Shown here: piece by piece, positions 5,938 to 9,503 of the stretch
Numbering within the stretch: the stretch's first letter is position 1
How the letters are laid out: every line of letters begins with the position of its first letter
Source of the DNA: JAFLCA01 sp041907145
Lineage (GTDB): Bacteria; Bdellovibrionota_C; UBA2361; JAFLCA01
NCBI GenBank assembly: GCA_041907145.1
Contig: JAYRHW010000141.1
Location: 1 to 9,503, forward strand
Direction: 5' to 3'
DNA: 9,503 nt
Notes under the pieces: model-generated
The model's input: only the letters and a program-made list of their open reading frames with translations
Databases searched by the model: none
What the model was told of the DNA's origin: nothing
Position numbers and translations under genes: made by a program

Positions 5938-7374
5938 ATGAAACTCTCAAAGTATATCATCTCAACCCCAGTCTCTGGAGTAGATGGAACAAAATGGCTC
6001 CTGTTTAGTACGCGAACAGGTGCGATCGGGATGATGAATCAGAGTGATTGGCGAAACCTATTGTCTGGGGAAATATCCGGTCTGCATTTGAAGAATCTTC
6101 ATTCAGCTGGATTACTTGTGGATGATGGCTTCGACGAACTAGAAGAAATTCTCACTCAAAACGATACAGCCTCACAAAAAGTTCCAGTCTTGTATCAGGT
6201 AATTATGCCTTCTTCCTCCTGTCAGCTAGCTTGCAATGAGGGAAGCTGCGGTGCTTACTGCGGACAAACCCACTCAACTCACACTCTCTCGCCTGAGGCG
6301 CAGAATCAGGTAGTTGAGCGAGTTCGCAAAAAACTTTCTGCGAAAACTTTTCATTCACTCGAAGTTGGTTGGTTTGGAGGCGAGCCACTTCTTGGCATGT
6401 CAGCGATCCGCCGCCTGTCTCCACTTCTGAGAGATGCCGCACTGAGTTTCGGATGCCAATATCATGCGCGCATGGTTACGAACGGGCTTAAGCTAATGCC
6501 AGCTTTAGCACGCGAACTTGTGTTAGAGCACCTAGTCCAATCGTTCGAGATCACTCTCGATGGAGATGCTGAGCACCACAATCAAAGACGCTGCACGAAA
6601 AATAGGCACTTGCCGACATTTGAGCAAATTCTCGCGAACATAAGAGCCTTGGCTAATGATTGCGATCTCAGCAACTGCAAAATAAAGATTCGATGTAATG
6701 TCGATTCACGGAACAAGGCGGGAGTTTTGCCCCTTTTACGACGGCTTCGGGAAGCTGAACTCCAAGGGCGGATTACTTTCTATATGGCGCCAGTTCATCC
6801 ATGGGGGAACGATGTGAGGTCCTTAGCACTGAGTGCATCCGAGTACGGAGAATTTGAAATCTCCATTTTCCGCGAGCTTTTTGATCTTGGCTTCGACTGC
6901 AATTTGATACCGAAGCGAAAGCAGATCACCTGCACTGCTACTAACAAACACGCCTCCGTGCTAGACCCTTTTGGAAACTACCATGTTTGCACTGAAACAC
7001 CTCTAGTGCGTACCTACGAAGAGCGTTCAACACATGGCAAATCCAGTCTAAAAATTCTTGACTCAGCTGTAACTACGTCAGATTCCAACCGATATGTCGT
7101 CGTCACCGCTACTGGGAAACGCAAAGAATCATTCGCTGCAGAAAAATTACGACTGTTTACCGATCAAGTCAGAGAGCAAAATTACCTTTGTCACGAATGT
7201 GTTATGTTGCCAGTATGCGGTGGAAGTTGCCCGCTAAATTGGCAGCTTGGCCATGTGCCCTGTCCATCGGCGAAGCAGAATATCAAAGCCCGTTTACAGC
7301 TTTGGTATGAACGAAGAAGCAGTCTGATGATCGACAAGCAACAAGGAGATCCTATGGCTCAACTTGATTGTTAA
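5938..7374 (+). CDS. Radical SAM/SPASM peptide maturase
   Basis: This 478-residue enzyme should modify the short peptide encoded just upstream, using S-adenosylmethionine and iron-sulfur clusters in the cytoplasm. Residues 1-85 (MKLSKYIISTPV, LLFSTRTGAIGMM, HSAGLLVDD) form the N-terminal leader-recognition type region common in peptide maturases. The cluster motif is CQLACNEGSCGAYCGQ (C95, C99, C104, C108), an unusual spacing, followed by GWFGGEPLL (residues 144-152). The C-terminal SPASM domain is complete: C332-x13-G-x4-C351, then C418-x2-C421-x5-C427-x3-C431 and C442, enough for two auxiliary clusters. I chose the ATG at 5938 because the family starts with the KxSKY-type segment. The frame is open back to an ATG at 5866, which would overlap the precursor and add unrelated residues. 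There is no Shine-Dalgarno before 5938, so translation may be weak or structure-dependent. Confidence 0.9.
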   Translation: MKLSKYIISTPVSGVDGTKWLLFSTRTGAIGMMNQSDWRNLLSGEISGLHLKNLHSAGLLVDDGFDELEEILTQNDTASQKVPVLYQVIMPSSSCQLACNEGSCGAYCGQTHSTHTLSPEAQNQVVERVRKKLSAKTFHSLEVGWFGGEPLLGMSAIRRLSPLLRDAALSFGCQYHARMVTNGLKLMPALARELVLEHLVQSFEITLDGDAEHHNQRRCTKNRHLPTFEQILANIRALANDCDLSNCKIKIRCNVDSRNKAGVLPLLRRLREAELQGRITFYMAPVHPWGNDVRSLALSASEYGEFEISIFRELFDLGFDCNLIPKRKQITCTATNKHASVLDPFGNYHVCTETPLVRTYEERSTHGKSSLKILDSAVTTSDSNRYVVVTATGKRKESFAAEKLRLFTDQVREQNYLCHECVMLPVCGGSCPLNWQLGHVPCPSAKQNIKARLQLWYERRSSLMIDKQQGDPMAQLDC

Positions 7375-7379
7375 TCTTT

Positions 7380-8135
7380 ATGGCGCTACCTTTACCGAAG
7401 AAATTCTATTTTCTGATTCTAATGTGCCTAGCTGGATGCCATGCAGCTAGAGGCAACTTCTCCGCCTCTCGGCAAAATGGAATTATCAAAGGAGAGCTCT
7501 CAACTGTGGCCTCCCTTACTGCTTGGGTCCATGGCATAGCTCCGCATACGAGCGAAACTGCTCTTTCTACTGCAAATCCATTTCAATTGATAAAAGATGC
7601 GCATGACGGCAAGGCCTTTCGCTGTGTCGAATATTCTCGTCTTCTAGCTGCAGTTCTATGCGCCAACGGCTACCCGGCACGGGTAGTAAAACTAAAGATT
7701 GAGCATGCAGACCAAGCTGTCTGGGGTGCAGGACATGTGGTAACGGAAGCATTTCTTCCTAGCCTAAAGCAGTGGATACTCTTAGATGGGCAATTCAATG
7801 TAGTTGCCGTAGAAGGCGGTGTGCCCATTAGTGTCTATCAGGCAGCCAGTGTCCTGAACCAAGGGCGAAATATCTCGTCAATCAATCCGATTGACCGCTC
7901 CTTAATAACAAACTATTCGGCATGGCTTAGCCCTTACCTGTATTACTTACAAGTGCCGCTCGGAGCCAACCGATACGGCGTAGCCGAAGGCAAGGAGCTT
8001 ATGTATGTTCCTCCGGGGGCCACGCCTCTTCATACTTTCCAAAAGAGCATTGCACTGAAAAAGCTGCGCTACACTTATAAAATTGACGACCTGTATGCTT
8101 CCACCGCTGAAGACCTGCCAATTGCCTGCCATTGA
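7380..8135 (+). CDS. Lipoprotein with transglutaminase-like Cys-His-Asp domain
   Basis: The 251-residue product starts with a lipoprotein signal (KKFYFLILMCLAGC, lipidated C20). The next residue is His rather than Asp, so outer-membrane sorting is expected in a Gram-negative cell. The core matches transglutaminase-like cysteine enzymes: C82 in FRCVEYSRLLAAVLCANGYPAR, H119 in GAGHVVTEAFL, and D136 in WILLDGQFN. The family includes peptidases, acyltransferases and cross-linking enzymes. The sequence does not tell which. The C-terminal part beyond residue 150 is unassigned. The ATG at 7380 lies five bases after the maturase stop and has no ribosome site of its own, so translation is probably coupled. 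A TTG at 7368 overlaps that stop and is an alternative. Its place in the cassette suggests it trims, transfers or attaches the exported peptide at the envelope. That is inference. Confidence 0.8.
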   Translation: MALPLPKKFYFLILMCLAGCHAARGNFSASRQNGIIKGELSTVASLTAWVHGIAPHTSETALSTANPFQLIKDAHDGKAFRCVEYSRLLAAVLCANGYPARVVKLKIEHADQAVWGAGHVVTEAFLPSLKQWILLDGQFNVVAVEGGVPISVYQAASVLNQGRNISSINPIDRSLITNYSAWLSPYLYYLQVPLGANRYGVAEGKELMYVPPGATPLHTFQKSIALKKLRYTYKIDDLYASTAEDLPIACH

Positions 8136-8706
8136 AGTAAGTGGGATTGCCATTCGGAACAAAAGTTCAGAAAAGAGGGAGCGCGTGCTTTATGTCATCA
8201 ATTCAATCTATTTTGGCAGTGCTCCCGTGCCCATTGCAGCATAATTTCAGAGACGAAAATCCAAGATGGTTGCCAAGTCCTACGCGAATTAAAAATCGCG
8301 CCTGTGCGCAGCAAAGTGGCTGAGAATCTTTTGTTTAAATGCAGTAATCCAGTGGTGCGAAAGCATGAAAGGGCCGCGTGGCATGAAGCGGGCGTAGTAG
8401 CGCGCTTTCTGTAGAGGCCGCCACGCTGGAACGGATTATCGCTCAACAAAGCAATCCAATTGAAGAACACTTTCAGCCTGGAGAGAAAGAGTACTGGCCG
8501 GAGTTCGCTTTGGGTCCACGGAATCTCCCGCGTTGTGGCAAGTGAAGAGACCTTCGAATTCCCCTTATATTTCAGTAAGGTAGCGTGGCAATTGGAATCT
8601 CTCACCTGCAGGAAGATATGCCTTTTTTTGGCATATTATGCAACCCTAGCCCTGACCTTCTGCATACCCTTGGTGAGAGTCCAAAAAGGTTTTGTTCGGA
8701 GGTTCT
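8136..8706 (+). other. Gene-poor stretch with broken protein-like frames (possible relic)
   Basis: No intact gene is convincing here. Three plus-strand segments in different frames read like protein. The first is 8122-8244, from a TTG overlapping the previous gene and ending YFGSAPVPIAA. The second is about 8241-8403, containing QDGCQVLRELKIAP and RAAWHEAGVVARFL. The third is about 8404-8544, containing VEAATLERIIAQQSNP and GEKEYWPEFALGPRN. Successive frame changes would fit a decayed gene, but I cannot name an ancestor and chance is not excluded. A minus-strand frame at 8198-8605 looks like a shadow. Confidence 0.3.
8616..8636. promoter_or_regulatory. Perfect dyad with T7 loop upstream of the Cys-rich lipoprotein gene
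   Basis: ATATGCC (8616-8622) and GGCATAT (8630-8636) flank seven T residues. TATTAT follows at 8634-8639 and could be a -10 box, without a good -35 at the right distance. The dyad is 70 bases before the GTG at 8707. It could be an operator or a transcript hairpin. Confidence 0.3.
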
Positions 8707-9330
8707 GTGAAAAATATCATGCGCAGTCTAGCTAGCCTTACGACGTTGTCGGCCTCAGTAATTCTTCTTTCTGGTTGTCCACCGAGTGCTAGCCCAGCTT
8801 GTATCTCCTGTCTCCAAGACGCCGGAAGCCAAATTCACCAATGGAATCGTGAACGTAAAGCGAATAACTGTGTTGATGGAGACTATCAGCGAAAATTAAA
8901 TGAGCTGGCACAGGACTGCCGCTCTAAATGCGATGAAACCTGCGCGGCACAACAAGCAGCGCAATTGAACAGTACTCAAGGCTCCTCAGGGTCCAAGCTT
9001 GCCGAAGCTGAAATGGATTTATCGAATTCATTGGGTGAAGTTCTAACAGCTGACCCGGGCTCTGATGGCTCGGCAGCTTCAAATGGTTCGTGCAGCCTAA
9101 GTAACTCAATTGGTGACGCTGCGCTGGCCTTGGATCTTTCAGATGCAGCGATTCCGGTAGAGGCTCTTGAAGCTCGCGCGCAATCCGGGGCCGCTTGCCC
9201 AAAGAAGCTGTTCAAAATTTGTAACGACATGGCCGGACTGGCAGCATTCTGTAGAAATCTATCCGCGCCATTAAATGTGCCGCCTGATGTAAAACAAGCT
9301 TGTCATGATCGTTGCCGCATAGATATTTGA
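8707..9330 (+). CDS. Cysteine-rich lipoprotein, 207 residues, unrecognised
   Basis: The GTG at 8707 has GGAGG four bases upstream, which decides the start; the ATG at 8719 is too far from it. The product has a lipoprotein signal with lipobox LLSGC (lipidated C24), then 12 more Cys, an even number that could form disulfides outside the cytoplasm: C32, C35, C55, C71, C75, C79, C129, C164, C172, C182, C199 and C203. A charged helical segment lies at about 45-85, followed by a Ser/Gly/Ala-rich low-complexity linker (about 88-130) and an alpha-helical C-terminal Cys domain. The residue after C24 is Pro. I recognise no family. It is not clearly part of the RiPP cassette, being more than 570 bases downstream with its own likely promoter. 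The frame stays open after the TGA. Confidence 0.85.
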   Translation: MKNIMRSLASLTTLSASVILLSGCPPSASPACISCLQDAGSQIHQWNRERKANNCVDGDYQRKLNELAQDCRSKCDETCAAQQAAQLNSTQGSSGSKLAEAEMDLSNSLGEVLTADPGSDGSAASNGSCSLSNSIGDAALALDLSDAAIPVEALEARAQSGAACPKKLFKICNDMAGLAAFCRNLSAPLNVPPDVKQACHDRCRIDI

Positions 9331-9357
9331 TCAACCGGCAATAGGATTAAGGAAGCC

Positions 9358-9503
9358 TTGGGTACCGATGTGCTGAGGAATTTTAGTGCGCCGCCTAAGA
9401 AGGGGCAAATCAATCGAGCATTCCAAGCCTCTGGAAAACTCACTGCTCGTGCTGCCATAGACACTAATAGTGAGCCATTAGGCGAGATCGTAAGTTTTTT
9501 ACC
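9358..9503 (+). CDS. Possible partial gene running off the right end
   Basis: The frame of the preceding lipoprotein gene stays open from its TGA (9328-9330) to the window end. A TTG at 9358 has AAGGA four bases upstream, and a GTG at 9370 is an alternative. The visible residues (LGTDVLRNFSAPPKKGQINR onward) are soluble and protein-like, without a signal peptide. It could be a new gene, or the separated 3' part of the lipoprotein gene after a nonsense change. The length in the window is too short to assign a function. Confidence 0.35.
   Translation, partial: MGTDVLRNFSAPPKKGQINRAFQASGKLTARAAIDTNSEPLGEIVSFL

Noticed and set aside
8185..8244. GTG-started 19-codon peptide with a GAGG ribosome site, considered as a second RiPP precursor.
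   Set aside because: It lacks Cys and any likeness to the WNGCCC peptide, and lies within a longer open frame, so it is not supported as a precursor.
8198..8605. 135-codon minus-strand ORF from a GTG.
   Set aside because: Weak ribosome site, and its composition (Ser/Arg/Leu-rich, no domain) is typical of a non-coding antisense frame.

Overview
The window looks like accessory DNA from a Gram-negative bacterium with roughly balanced base composition. Two lipoproteins carry LxGC lipoboxes, ribosome sites are strong GGAGG/AAGGAG types, and GTG starts appear in addition to ATG. I cannot name the species. A Bdellovibrionota/deltaproteobacterial-type host is a guess. One block of genes belongs to families best known from Streptomyces and relatives, which suggests horizontal transfer. 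I see no rRNA, tRNA, CRISPR array, transposase or integrase.

Left part (1-4600, all minus strand). A HAD-superfamily phosphatase ends at 121. Upstream of it lie two uncertain small ORFs (1218-1403 and 1429-1602), then 440 bp with no recognised gene. Next comes a minus-strand block read from 4581 to 2045: a 79-residue protein, a 203-residue DUF6879-like protein, a 272-residue XRE/DUF5753 regulator, and a 205-residue protein I do not recognise. A perfect 8-bp dyad overlaps the likely promoter of the last gene and is the best candidate operator for the regulator. This resembles the HTH-DUF5753 plus partner modules of Actinobacteria.

Middle (4886-5813). A minus-strand protein with two membrane helices and a Cys/aromatic C-terminal tail is divergent from the next block. 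A 325-bp intergenic region with a dyad and repeated half-sites separates them.

Right part (5814-8135, plus strand). This is the most interesting segment and looks like a compact RiPP cassette. It has a 22-codon precursor gene, too short for ordinary gene calling, with a perfect AAGGAG site and a peptide ending in WNGCCC. A strong 11-bp-stem hairpin follows, then a 478-residue radical SAM/SPASM maturase with unusual cluster-cysteine spacing. Directly after it, apparently translationally coupled, is a lipoprotein with a transglutaminase-like Cys-His-Asp triad. The likely flow is: the precursor is made in excess because the hairpin limits read-through, the SPASM enzyme modifies the Trp/Asn/Cys core, and the envelope-anchored transglutaminase-fold enzyme processes or attaches the exported product. 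That order of events is inference.

End (8136-9503). A 570-bp stretch holds only broken protein-like reading frames. It is followed by a cysteine-rich lipoprotein (8707-9330) and an open frame that runs off the window.
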